Source of the DNA: Iodobacter ciconiae
GTDB taxonomy: Bacteria > Pseudomonadota > Gammaproteobacteria > Burkholderiales > Chitinibacteraceae
Reading direction: 5' to 3'
DNA length: 64,000 nucleotides
Assembly (NCBI RefSeq): GCF_003952345.1
Contig: NZ_CP034433.1
Span: 2,790,001-2,854,000 of the forward strand
Below the pieces are notes generated by a model, which worked only from the letters and a program-made list of their open reading frames with translations, was not told the origin of the DNA and searched no databases. A program made the translations under genes and the position numbers. This document shows, piece by piece, positions 7,502 through 15,833 of this stretch (the first letter of the stretch is position 1; each line of letters opens with the position of its first letter).

Positions 7502-8851
7502 ATGAACAGCCGACTCACTGATATTCGCGCCACCTGGCATCTTGCATGGCCTATTGCCATCGGGCAACTCGCAACCACAGGCACTTCATTTATTGATGCG
7601 GTGATGGCCGGGCGAGTTTCGGCAGGTGATCTGGCTGCAGTATCAGTGGGCTCGTCCATCTGGGTAACTGTGATGGTGACAATGATGGGATTTTTACTAG
7701 CCATCAGCCCGCTGGTTGCACAGAAAATTGGCGCAAATGATCTTAAGCCTATTGCTAACCTGACTCAGCAAGCACTACTGCAAGCTTTGTTACTGGCGCT
7801 GGCCGGCCTGATTTTAATTCGCTTCACCCTGCCAGTTTTTAATCATCTGGGCCTTGAAGCAATTGTCGCCCATAAGGCACAAGAGTTTTTAAAAGCCGTC
7901 AGCTGGGGCCTGCCAGCCTTTGCCTGCTACCGCGTTTTGTATTGCTACAGCGCGGCACTGAATCAGACCAAACCCATGATGGTGATTTCTATCTTTTGCC
8001 TTTTGCTCAATATCCCTTGCAACTGGGTACTAATCTACGGCCACTGGGGCTTTCCAGCCATGGGTGGCGTGGGCTGCGGCTGGGCAACCGCTTTTTGTGT
8101 ATGGGTTAATTTCCTGCTATTGGCCACATGGATTCGCTACGCCCGCGTTTATACAAACACTCAGCCATTTCGTGCATGGCAGAGCATAAACTGGCAAGCA
8201 CAAAAACAGCTGATCAAGCTGGGCCTGCCCATTGGTATGATGTTTTTTGTAGAGGTCAGCGCATTTAGCCTGATCGGCTTATTAATTGCCCGCTTGGGCA
8301 CGGTTACCGTTGCGGCACACCAGATCACACTGAATTTCTCATCGCTCACCTTTATGGTGCCGATGGCGCTCGGCACCGCACTCACCGTCAGGGTGGGGCA
8401 TGCGATTGGTGCAGGGGATTATAAAAATGCTCGTTTTATTGGCCAGACAGGCATTCGCATGGGGTTAAGTGTTGCCCTCTTAACCGGCACGGCCATGATT
8501 TTTGCCTCGCGTTTTATTGCAGGTTTTTACACCAGTGATACCGTTGTCCTGATGCTGGCCAGCCAGCTGCTGGTGTTGGCAGGCTTCTTCCAGTTTTCCG
8601 ACGCCACGCAAGTGGTGGTGGCAGGCGTATTACGCGGCTACAAATCCACCCGTGGCCCCATGCTGATTCACCTTACCGCCTTTTGGGCGATCGGTATTCC
8701 GCTGGGCTATTTGCTCACCTTTGGTACATCTACGATTCCCGGCCACGGCGTACAAGGCTACTGGATTGCGCTCATCGCCGCCCTGACCTGCGCCGCCCTT
8801 GCCCTGATGGCGCTGTTTCGCAGGATTAGTTTGAAACAGTTGGCGAACTAA
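7502..8851 (+). CDS. MATE family multidrug efflux transporter (NorM-like)
   Basis: 449 residues with about twelve membrane spans in two related halves, the standard MATE size. The start is MNSRLTDIRATWHLAWPIAIGQLA, and the first span carries the TSFIDAVMAGR segment in which the family Asp lies. The matching helix of the C-half has GLPIGMMFFVEVSAFSLIGLL and the loop AAHQITLN, typical of NorM/DinF-type proteins. MATE pumps export cationic drugs and metabolites in exchange for sodium or protons across the inner membrane. No local regulator is present. The ATG at 7502 follows an ordinary leader with AAAGTAG upstream. Confidence 0.92.
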   Translation: MNSRLTDIRATWHLAWPIAIGQLATTGTSFIDAVMAGRVSAGDLAAVSVGSSIWVTVMVTMMGFLLAISPLVAQKIGANDLKPIANLTQQALLQALLLALAGLILIRFTLPVFNHLGLEAIVAHKAQEFLKAVSWGLPAFACYRVLYCYSAALNQTKPMMVISIFCLLLNIPCNWVLIYGHWGFPAMGGVGCGWATAFCVWVNFLLLATWIRYARVYTNTQPFRAWQSINWQAQKQLIKLGLPIGMMFFVEVSAFSLIGLLIARLGTVTVAAHQITLNFSSLTFMVPMALGTALTVRVGHAIGAGDYKNARFIGQTGIRMGLSVALLTGTAMIFASRFIAGFYTSDTVVLMLASQLLVLAGFFQFSDATQVVVAGVLRGYKSTRGPMLIHLTAFWAIGIPLGYLLTFGTSTIPGHGVQGYWIALIAALTCAALALMALFRRISLKQLAN

Positions 8852-8908
8852 GCTTGGCTCGCGTTTAACAGCCTTGCATGCCCTAAAAAATCATAAGGCC
8901 TCCATCTC

Positions 8909-9388
8909 TTAGTCATCCTCCAGCACCTGCTTAATACGGGAATTCGCCATGATGATCCCCGCCGGATAGAGAACTGCAGCCCAAGCAATAAAAGGCAGTA
9001 AAAAAAGTCCTGATGATCCACCTGACTGTGAACTCATTATATTAAGCAGATATGCAGACCCCAAAGGCCCAAGGTGGCCGAGTAGCAAAACAAATGAGGC
9101 ACCATGAGCTTGCGCTTCGTCCCAAACATCCAGGGAAAAAGCTCTCATACCCTGGGATATCGCAACAGTGAAAAATCCTGAGCCGCAAGTCCAGAAAGAC
9201 AACACAATGATCCAGCCTATATTTTCAGAAATTTTGAACCACTGCAGAAAATCAAACAAAAATAATGAGCTAATAACGATGCTCATCAAAATGCCAGAGA
9301 TGAAAAAGAGCGCCACATGATAAGAAGCAAATTCAAGCCGTGAGAGCATAAGATTCCTAACTTGATAAACACCAAGTGTGGCCAGCAT
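8909..9388 (-). CDS. Membrane protein of unknown function
   Basis: 159 residues with four likely membrane spans (about residues 22-45, 58-78, 97-118 and 127-147) and a short charged tail, VLEDD. GAGAAA precedes the ATG. No family motif is recognised; the FSLDVWDEAQAHGA loop is the only long polar segment. It lies on the minus strand in a zone of poorly conserved or damaged genes. Its stop is 57 bp from the convergent MATE gene. Confidence 0.6.
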   Translation of the reverse strand: MLATLGVYQVRNLMLSRLEFASYHVALFFISGILMSIVISSLFLFDFLQWFKISENIGWIIVLSFWTCGSGFFTVAISQGMRAFSLDVWDEAQAHGASFVLLLGHLGPLGSAYLLNIMSSQSGGSSGLFLLPFIAWAAVLYPAGIIMANSRIKQVLEDD

Positions 9389-9427
9389 ATAGGCGCTTTT
9401 TTCTCTGCGACATAGCCGGGTATTTAA

Positions 9428-9928
9428 CTACCGGTGCAAAGCAGCCTCTGCAATCTGCTGAACCCGGGCCATTGATATACCGTGATATTGCTCTAGTGCA
9501 AGTGGGTGGTCTGTATGCTCAAGCAAAATGCTGGGCCACTCCCCAACGGGGCCGGTTTGTACCTGAGTTTTAAGGCTAAGTGTGCTTGGCGTATAGGGCA
9601 AATCGCTTTGCAGCCAGCCAAAATAGGGCGGCTCACTTTCGCGGCCTTCACTTTCCCAAAGCTCACCGCTACGAAGAAAATTTGCTTCACTCAGCGAAAC
9701 CCAAGCCAGCCATATAAGCGGCCCCATGCCATCATGCACCGGAATGAGAATACGCCCAAGGATAAAGAAGTGCCCCCCATCAATAACACATTGATCCGAA
9801 GTAAGCTCCGCCCGGCTTGCTCGCTTGTCCTCAGGGATGGAATACCAGAGAGCAGGTGCGCCCGCTCCCAGGCACATCGGTAACTCATTATGTTGCTCAT
9901 TACAGGTTCTGCAAAGATACAAACTCAT
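9428..9928 (-). CDS. DUF2199 domain protein
   Basis: 166 residues from the ATG at 9928. The N-terminus YLCRTCNEQHNELP is the zinc-knuckle-like CxxC signature that opens DUF2199 proteins, followed by the conserved PALWYSIPEDKRASR, CVIDGGHFFILGRILIPV and LIWLAWVSLSE blocks. The family is cytoplasmic and of unknown function. The in-frame GTG at 9961 would add 11 residues that do not fit the family start. The ATG overlaps the stop of the upstream shortened SGNH hydrolase gene as ATGA, an unusual junction because that upstream gene looks truncated. Confidence 0.8.
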   Translation of the reverse strand: MSLYLCRTCNEQHNELPMCLGAGAPALWYSIPEDKRASRAELTSDQCVIDGGHFFILGRILIPVHDGMGPLIWLAWVSLSEANFLRSGELWESEGRESEPPYFGWLQSDLPYTPSTLSLKTQVQTGPVGEWPSILLEHTDHPLALEQYHGISMARVQQIAEAALHR

Positions 9929-10356
9929 TCTGCTGCCTTGGTAGATGAAAATAAAAGCCACAATCGTAGTATCTGAACTTTAACGAATCTGGCCCAGCCC
10001 CGCACGGCAGAAATCATGGTGGACAGATTGGCGCAGAATTCGTCCAGCGGCACATATTGCCCATCGGCCAGCCTGCTGTTGCAATCGTTCATTCCGGCCA
10101 TCAGCAGAGCTATATCCGGCTTAAAGCGCGCCACGCGCAGGGGGAAATGGCCCAGCATCTGCCGCGTGTTATGCCCGGAGCACGCGGTATTAAGCACCAC
10201 ATCATCTGGCCGCTCCAGCTCAAAACGCAGCCGCTCGGTAAAGTGCTCGCTAAAACAGCGCGCGCCCACTGTATGCAGCACACCATGGGTAATGCTGTCG
10301 CCGTAAAACAGCCAGGTGCGCGGGGAGGAGGATTGCTGCAGGCTAGGTAAAATCAT
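9925..10356 (-). pseudogene. SGNH/GDSL hydrolase, C-terminally truncated
   Basis: 143 residues. Block I (FYGDSITHG, nucleophile Ser at about 21), the block II/III region (ACSGHNTRQML) and a GMNDCNSR block are clear, so the first two-thirds of an SGNH esterase are intact. The protein then ends after ISAVRGWARFVKVQ in an unrelated hydrophobic tail, and the block V DxxH motif that supplies the catalytic Asp and His is absent. Members normally run near 200 residues. The missing part is not found in another frame, because the next gene (DUF2199) begins at the stop. This points to a deletion that joined the two genes. Confidence 0.6.
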
Positions 10357-10375
10357 GGCGATTTCCGTAAGTGCG

Positions 10376-10840
10376 TCAGTTTCTTAGTAAATAAGCAGCG
10401 GCGGCTGCTTTGATATCAGCGATCCGGCGGGGATTGATGTTTATGCAGGGCGATTTATGCATGGCATGGCTCTGGATATTGTCTATTGCCGCATCAGAGG
10501 CAAATTCCTTGCAGCCATACTCTTTGGCCCATTGCTCGGCGGCAGCAACCAGCTTGCCCGCGATGCCGCGCCGTCTTGCGCTGGGCTCAACATAAATTCC
10601 TTCAAGAAAAGCCACCGGCGAAGACTCCGTGCCATTTACATAATCGCCCCGCGCGGCCAGCTCAATAAACCCAAGCGCCCTGCCAGATTGATCGTATTCC
10701 ACAAATTAGGCAAAACGCTGCGGCGAAGCTAAAAAAAGCGCCATTTCTGCCAAGTGCTCAGCATTTGAACAATCAGGCCAAAGCGCTGCCCGAAGATCAA
10801 GCCAGCCCGGCTGATTAAGAGATTTACAGGGAGTGATCAT
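10376..10840 (-). pseudogene. AAC(6')-like GNAT acetyltransferase broken by an in-frame stop
   Basis: Reading from the ATG at 10840, the frame runs MITPCKSLNQPGWLDL and onward to SPQRFA, meets TAA at 10706-10708 (codon 45), and continues in the same frame as FVEYDQSGRALGFIEL. The later blocks DYVNG, SPVAFLEGIYVEP, RRRGIAGKL and SDAAIDNIQSHAMH match the aminoglycoside 6'-N-acetyltransferase family, including the acetyl-CoA loop. A change of CAA to TAA would explain the break. After SHAMHK the C-terminus no longer resembles the family, so a second lesion is likely. A GTG at 10702 could restart translation but would lack the first 45 residues of the fold. Confidence 0.7.
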
Positions 10841-10860
10841 TTCAAGACCTCAAAAGATGC

Positions 10861-10977
10861 AGGCCGCCCAAAACAAGGCCAAGGGGTGTAATCAAATAGA
10901 GGATGTGGGCCGCAAATAAACGCTGGGCATTACACCGCACGAGGTGGTGCATTGCGGGTTATGACTTTGTGCGGCCT
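10861..10977. repeat. Nested intergenic palindrome
   Basis: AGGCCGC (10861-10867) pairs with GCGGCCT (10971-10977) and, inside, GGTGTAAT (10885-10892) pairs with ATTACACC (10929-10936). It fills the gap downstream of the secreted-protein gene (stop at 10985) and upstream of the broken acetyltransferase. It may act as a 3' structure on the minus strand or be a repetitive element. Confidence 0.4.
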
Positions 10978-10984
10978 TTTAAGG

Positions 10985-11965
10985 TTAGTGAACACCGCAT
11001 AATGCCCCCTGGCAATTCAGCGTGTTGAAATCATAAACAGCAGAATGTCCCGGCTCGCCATCTGGTTTTGGTACGCCCTTACGAATCAGGAAGGTCGCCG
11101 AATTTCCACCATACAACCCAGAAGGGTAAGTAAATGGTTTAAGCACTACATACGCATTGTATACAGACATCTTTGGAGGCTTAGGAACGCCTTGACCAGC
11201 AACCGGCGGTATATCTCTTTGTGGCGAACTTTTCAGAACTGCATCGGCCCAAGCTTGAGCATCAGCGGCGGTAGCCTTTCGTAAAAGCCCTCTGCGAACA
11301 GCATCTTCTAATCCTGCAGGACCCGCAATCGGTGCAGCTTTGTCATAAAACAACTCAGGTATAGTTTCACCAGATGTAAGCAACTTACTTCCAGCTGGCA
11401 AAGGCTCTCCGACAACTACCTTGCCATTTGTTGCAGGGAAGACCATATCAACCTGACGTGCAAAAACACGCTTGGACAAAGGATTCAAAGGGGCCAGATT
11501 ATCAGGGGTAACGTAGAAGTATCCGCATGGCCCCAGATTGTCGTAAGTGCTAAGCAGTAATGGAGTGCCTTTCGCCAGCCCGGCTACAGCCTGCCGATGA
11601 TATCCCCCAACTAACACCGCAATGATTTTAGTTGCTTTTGACCAACCAATATTCCAAATCGTTGGTTCATAGGCACCAAGCATCAATACAACAGGCTTAT
11701 TGGGGCTATTTACCACAACATCAATCTGTGTTCCTTCATGGCCGCTCTGATCAATTTGAAACGCAATCTTTCGGCCAGAGTAGGCTCCTGCCGCGAACAC
11801 AGCAAATTCCTTGGGCAATTTTAATTCCGGAAAACCACAAGCCGTTTTTTCCACAGTAATTGCTTGCGATTTCGTTTCCGGCTCAAAATTAAACTGCTTA
11901 AGCTCAGTAGCCCATGAAATAGAAATAGACGCAAACACAATGAGTAGGGTGCTGATAAGTTTCAT
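10985..11965 (-). CDS. Secreted protein of unknown function
   Basis: 326 residues with a clear signal peptide (MKLISTLLIVFASISISWA, cleavage about residue 19), so it is exported to the periplasm or beyond. The mature part has no membrane span. An N-terminal all-beta-looking region contains the stretch PVVLMLGAYEPTIWNIGWS and GVLVGGYHRQAV-type turns, and a C-terminal region ends with two cysteines (LNCQGALCGVH) plus two earlier ones, suggesting disulfides. I do not recognise the family. It stands alone, with a palindromic region after it. Confidence 0.6.
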   Translation of the reverse strand: MKLISTLLIVFASISISWATELKQFNFEPETKSQAITVEKTACGFPELKLPKEFAVFAAGAYSGRKIAFQIDQSGHEGTQIDVVVNSPNKPVVLMLGAYEPTIWNIGWSKATKIIAVLVGGYHRQAVAGLAKGTPLLLSTYDNLGPCGYFYVTPDNLAPLNPLSKRVFARQVDMVFPATNGKVVVGEPLPAGSKLLTSGETIPELFYDKAAPIAGPAGLEDAVRRGLLRKATAADAQAWADAVLKSSPQRDIPPVAGQGVPKPPKMSVYNAYVVLKPFTYPSGLYGGNSATFLIRKGVPKPDGEPGHSAVYDFNTLNCQGALCGVH

Positions 11966-12263
11966 AACATTCCGTTGATCGTTAACGTTTCAATTCACCG
12001 GCCAGTGCGACTTATCTCGCATACTCGGTGAAATGATGGTTTTGACCGCAAGCGATGACAAACTTCCGGTGTAACAAGCATCCAAAATCCTGCAGGACAA
12101 AGAGACTTACAGACCTGTAGGGCGGGTTAGCCGCAGGCGTAACCCGTGATTCAAGGATGGTAGCGGAGTGAGTGGTGAGTGGGTTGGTGCTAGTGATTGG
12201 CAGTACCACTTAACGCAGGTAGATACTACTACCCAGCCCTACTAGGTCCGCTTGGTCAATGGG
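11966..12263. other. Intergenic region with one GC palindrome
   Basis: About 300 bp between two minus-strand genes. It holds CGGGTTA (12123-12129), a 10-nt loop and TAACCCG (12140-12146), set in a GTAGGGCGGGTTAGCC context that resembles the GGGCGGGT palindrome at 2722. No reading frame with a ribosome site was found. The promoter of the secreted-protein gene should lie near 11970-12020, but no convincing boxes were seen. Confidence 0.5.
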
Positions 12264-12977
12264 TTAGAGCTCTTCAATGCTGGCTGGCGATCTGTGTTCA
12301 AGTTGAGGGAGTTTCGTACCACTTGGCAACTCTTCAGCTCTTGACTGAGTCTGCCAAACGATGTCAGTAATCTCTCGGATTCTGTCGACTATTGGCTTCG
12401 CGTCTTCACCCAATTTCCCAATCACAACGCCAGCATCACCAATTAGTCCCCAGAATCGATCAAGGTCTGACACCTTTTTATGAAGTTCTGACTGTAGCTT
12501 TTCCAAACGCCGAAGTAGTCGCTGCTGGTGCTCCTTCTCGAAGTGACCTGCATCAGCGATTAGCTCTCGTAATTGATTCACCAGTGCTTGAACCCGATCT
12601 AAATCGCCTTGAGAGAATTCGTATAAAAAGCCCGAACTTAGTGATGTCTTAAAACGGTTTCGGAGTGCAGATACTAGAAGTTTGGCTTCTTCACCTACGC
12701 AGATTTCACGCACCTCGTGGATAAATTCGAACAATGTTCCGCACTCATTTGAGCCTCCGTTTGCGATTACCGGGTACTCTAGCCGTACTGGCAACAAGCC
12801 AGATTCAATAACCTCCACCAGCAGCGCATAGGCTTCTATCAAAATCGTAAAGTCAGAATCGCGCCATCCTTCTTGGCTCTCGAGATCAAGATGCTCAAAA
12901 GTTTTGCCGCAGAGGCTAATCGTCCCCCGGACTGGGTCTTCCTTTAGCGTGGCAATAAACTCATCAGAGAAGAGCAT
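12264..12977 (-). CDS. Coiled-coil protein of unknown function
   Basis: 237 residues from the ATG at 12977, preceded by AAGGAA at the proper spacing. No signal peptide; the protein is acidic and mostly helical. Residues about 125-175 are a heptad-rich coiled coil (VQALVNQLRELIADAG, QQRLLRRLEKLQSELHKK). The N-terminal half looks globular, with EGWRDSDFTILIEAYALL, and a helical tail follows the coiled coil. Its codon choice looks less like the neighbouring metabolic genes, which fits an acquired accessory gene, but this was not measured. No nuclease, toxin or phage motif is visible and no function is proposed. Confidence 0.6.
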   Translation of the reverse strand: MLFSDEFIATLKEDPVRGTISLCGKTFEHLDLESQEGWRDSDFTILIEAYALLVEVIESGLLPVRLEYPVIANGGSNECGTLFEFIHEVREICVGEEAKLLVSALRNRFKTSLSSGFLYEFSQGDLDRVQALVNQLRELIADAGHFEKEHQQRLLRRLEKLQSELHKKVSDLDRFWGLIGDAGVVIGKLGEDAKPIVDRIREITDIVWQTQSRAEELPSGTKLPQLEHRSPASIEEL

Positions 12978-13059
12978 CAACCGTTCCTTAAATTAAGAGC
13001 ACTAAAAAATACAAACACCATAAATTAGCATAATATCAGCAAATGGTAAGCAATATTCA

Positions 13060-14688
13060 TTAACTCTTACGCCAAACACTAAACTCCTCATACCTACCTG
13101 CCGTCCTGGTGGTTTTCTTCAGCAGGGTATAGTCGCCAATATTCGCAGACATGATGCTGCCCTGGATTAATAGCTGCGGGCATTCTTTGCCCCGGCCTAT
13201 TTCGAAGCGCTCCACCCGCATGGTGGTGTAGTAGTGGAAGTTGCCTCTTTCGTGTTCCCCAAGGCCAAAGCTTGCCAGGCACTGGGTTTTATCCAGTTGG
13301 GTGGCTAAATCCAGCATCATCGGTTTATAGCTTTTGCTGTAATTTAGGGCGGGCAACAGCAGGCTGAAGACCAGGCCGTAGCTCATTACCAGCACGGCCA
13401 GCCAGCGCACGGCACCTTCATGTTTGGCCCTCTGTGGCACCCGCCAGGCCAGATTCCACACGAAGATGGTGAGCGCGAGTGCAGACAGCACGCCCAACCA
13501 GTTCGGCTGTTCAGCAAAACCCGGTAAGAAATGCAGCAGGCGCGCTTGCAAAGGCAAGCCAAAGTAAAGCGCCGCCCATGCCCACCACAGCACTAGCGCA
13601 CTGATGGCAAGTAAGCAGAGGGCGACCAGCCCAAAGCGGCGTTCGAAGGCGGCGGGAACACAAGATGCCTGCGCGCCCATCCATACGGCAAAGGCCACGA
13701 CGGCGGGCACGGCGTATAGCTCCATTGATGTCTTCGCCAGCGACAAGATGGTGTAGGTCAGGAGGCAAAGCAGGGCCGCCGGGGCCGCATTTTTAAATGC
13801 GTCAAGGCGTTGCCTGAAAAACAGTACCGGCAGATAAAGGATCAGCGGGAAGGCATGCCATGGCAGAATCTTCAGGTAAAAACCGTGCCTATATTCTGGG
13901 CCAAGATTATTTTCACCCAGAAAACGCCCAAAATTATTCACCCAAAACCAGGTATGAAATAACTCTGGCGAGGCCAGCCATAAGCGCCAGGGCCAGATCA
14001 GCCACCAAGGCAGTGCGACAAGCAAGGCAATACTAAGTGTTAGTAAATAAGCTTTTTGCCGGTAAATACGGTCAAAGAGCGGCAGCAGTAAAGCCGCCAG
14101 GCCAAGACAGCCCGGCCCCAATAAACCCTTAGTTAAAAACGCCATTCCCCACGCCGTACCCATCAGCAAGCCACTGACCAGTGGCTGTTTAGGAAAAATG
14201 GAGAATGCATAAAGCGCAATAGCAAAACTGGCAAATAAGGCGCTATCGGTCAGAATATGATGGCCATTGCCAGCCAGCCCCAGCGTGCCAGCCAGTAAAA
14301 TAGCAGTAAACCACGCTGCTTGTGATGGATCTTTCACCCGCTTGCGGGCAGCAAATTGCCCTGCGGCCAGTGCCGCAAAAATAAAGGTCAGTGCAATATA
14401 AAATGCAGCGGCAAGCCTGGCTGCCGTATGCACAGGCAGCCAGGGAAACACATAGCGGGAGAAGGCTGCTGCGGTCCAGAAAAACAGCGGTGGTTTTTCC
14501 ATAAATGGCTCGCCAGAGAGCATCGGCACCAGCCAGTTATCCCGCAGCGTGTATTCATAAACCAGACCAAGAATATAGCTTTCATCAGGCTTCCATGGAT
14601 CATGCGGGGCCAGTGAGGGCCAGAACCACAAGGCTATCAGGACAAAGCAAGCCGTTTTCCATGAAGGCCAGTTAATTTTTAAATTCAT
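13060..14688 (-). CDS. ArnT-like GT83/PMT family glycosyltransferase
   Basis: 542 residues with about twelve membrane spans. The N-terminal periplasmic loop has the family catalytic signature: SLAPHDPWKPDESYILGL, with the DPWKPDE acidic pair, followed by MLSGEPFMEKPPLFFW. These match ArnT/PMT-type polyprenyl-phosphate-sugar transferases, which attach 4-amino-4-deoxyarabinose or other sugars to lipid A or proteins from the periplasmic side. No arn sugar-synthesis genes are nearby, so the donor is unknown. The start overlaps the ubiX stop by ATGA, so the pair is transcribed together. Confidence 0.82.
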   Translation of the reverse strand: MNLKINWPSWKTACFVLIALWFWPSLAPHDPWKPDESYILGLVYEYTLRDNWLVPMLSGEPFMEKPPLFFWTAAAFSRYVFPWLPVHTAARLAAAFYIALTFIFAALAAGQFAARKRVKDPSQAAWFTAILLAGTLGLAGNGHHILTDSALFASFAIALYAFSIFPKQPLVSGLLMGTAWGMAFLTKGLLGPGCLGLAALLLPLFDRIYRQKAYLLTLSIALLVALPWWLIWPWRLWLASPELFHTWFWVNNFGRFLGENNLGPEYRHGFYLKILPWHAFPLILYLPVLFFRQRLDAFKNAAPAALLCLLTYTILSLAKTSMELYAVPAVVAFAVWMGAQASCVPAAFERRFGLVALCLLAISALVLWWAWAALYFGLPLQARLLHFLPGFAEQPNWLGVLSALALTIFVWNLAWRVPQRAKHEGAVRWLAVLVMSYGLVFSLLLPALNYSKSYKPMMLDLATQLDKTQCLASFGLGEHERGNFHYYTTMRVERFEIGRGKECPQLLIQGSIMSANIGDYTLLKKTTRTAGRYEEFSVWRKS

Positions 14689-15293
14689 CCCTCCTCCCCC
14701 CAGCGCGGCATCAGCTGATGCGGGATTTGAAACTGATCCAGAATCCGGGCCACCACAAAATCGACCAGATCGGCGATGGTTTTAGGGTGGTGATAAAAGC
14801 CCGGATTGGGCGGCAGGATCACCACCCCCAGCTTTGCCAGCTTGAGCATATTTTCCAGATGCAGCACTGAAAAAGGTGCTTCACGTGGAACAACCACTAA
14901 TTTTTTGCCTTCTTTGATCATTACATCCGCAGCGCGCTCTAATAAATTATCCGAGGCACCCACCGCAATTGCCGATAAAGCACCCATGGTGCAGGGGCAA
15001 ACCACCATACCATCGCCGGGATTAGAGCCAGATGCCATCGGGGCAAACCATTCTTGCTGGCCAAAAACTTGCAACTTTGATTTATCAACTACGCCATAGC
15101 GCTGACGAAAATGCACCGCCAGATCAGCCGCCCGCGAAGGCCAGGTTTCGCCCAGCTCTTGCTTAGCCACAATTTGCGCCGCCTGGGTATAGAGCACATG
15201 TACGGTGCAACCCGCCGCCAGCAGGCATTCCAGCGTGCGCAAACCATAAGGCAGGCCAGATGCTCCGGTAAAAGCCAATGTTATTGTTTTCAT
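14685..15293 (-). CDS. ubiX: Flavin prenyltransferase UbiX
   Basis: 202 residues, the family norm. UbiX joins dimethylallyl phosphate to FMN to make prenylated FMN, the cofactor of the UbiD decarboxylase in ubiquinone synthesis. The N-terminal LAFTGASGLPYGLR is the FMN-binding loop. The block VVCPCTMGALSAIAVGASDNLLERAADV and the segment LVVVPREAPFSVLHLENM are diagnostic, and the C-terminal NPGFYHHPKTIADLVDF carries the phosphate-binding residues. It lies directly upstream of, and overlaps, the ArnT-like gene. Confidence 0.95.
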   Translation of the reverse strand: MKTITLAFTGASGLPYGLRTLECLLAAGCTVHVLYTQAAQIVAKQELGETWPSRAADLAVHFRQRYGVVDKSKLQVFGQQEWFAPMASGSNPGDGMVVCPCTMGALSAIAVGASDNLLERAADVMIKEGKKLVVVPREAPFSVLHLENMLKLAKLGVVILPPNPGFYHHPKTIADLVDFVVARILDQFQIPHQLMPRWGEEG

Positions 15294-15833
15294 TTGAAAC
15301 CTATTAAAACGATGTCACACCCTAAGGTCTGTTGATACAGAAAGCTCAGAGTAAAAAAACGGAACGCGAAGAGAATTCAATCAATGGATACTTATAACGC
15401 TTGTGTGTTTTGTAGGGCCGGTGCAACACGCCGATTTCCGAACATTTCAGACAAAAATCTGGCGGATTTCACCCCATATGTGCTAAACACTTTTTTTCAT
15501 CAGCAAACAACGAAAAAACATTATAACCACGCTCCCGGCAACAGGGCTTTTACCCTACCCTGAAAACACGCCGAGCGAGGAACAAGCGGGGTGGGGCCGT
15601 CGTCAATTCGTGTTTAGCGAAGCGAGTTGAATTAACGCCACCTCGATTGTCCGCAGCGAGGAGATGTCATGTTTTAGGGGTGGCCTTCTTTGGCTTCGTT
15701 TCTTGGCCGCGCAAGAAAGGAAGGTCCAGCGGGACGCCCGCACCTAAATCAACGTGCCGAAGGCACTAAAAAGATCTTTTTACTTTACTTAGCGCGTATG
15801 GGATTTCACCCGCCCTACGCTCTTTGAACATAT
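15294..15833. other. Repeat-rich 540-bp intergenic region
   Basis: No credible gene is seen. The right part holds two related phrases, CGCCGAGCGAGGAAC (near 15570) and CCGCAGCGAGGAGA (near 15650), then GGCGTGAATTCAACTCGC-type sequence and a TTTCTTG/CAAGAAA palindrome (15699-15718). It ends with CACCCGCCCTACG (near 15808), the reverse of the GTAGGGCGGGT phrase at 12118. The ubiX promoter should lie in the left part; no clear boxes were identified. Confidence 0.55.
15699..15718. repeat. TTTCTTG/CAAGAAA palindrome
   Basis: TTTCTTG (15699-15705), a GGCCGC-containing loop and CAAGAAA (15712-15718) form a stem that extends imperfectly into CCTTC before and GGAAGG after. Elements of this form are a common class of dispersed repeat in Betaproteobacteria and related groups. 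Confidence 0.5.

Noticed and set aside
12118..12146. Rho-independent terminator at the GGGTTA/TAACCC palindrome
   Set aside because: No T-run follows on either strand and no gene ends close by; kept as a repeat instead.
15294..15833. Possible tRNA or riboswitch in the ubiX gap
   Set aside because: No cloverleaf with a T-loop GTTCRANNC or terminal CCA stem and no known riboswitch core was found; the palindromes look repetitive.
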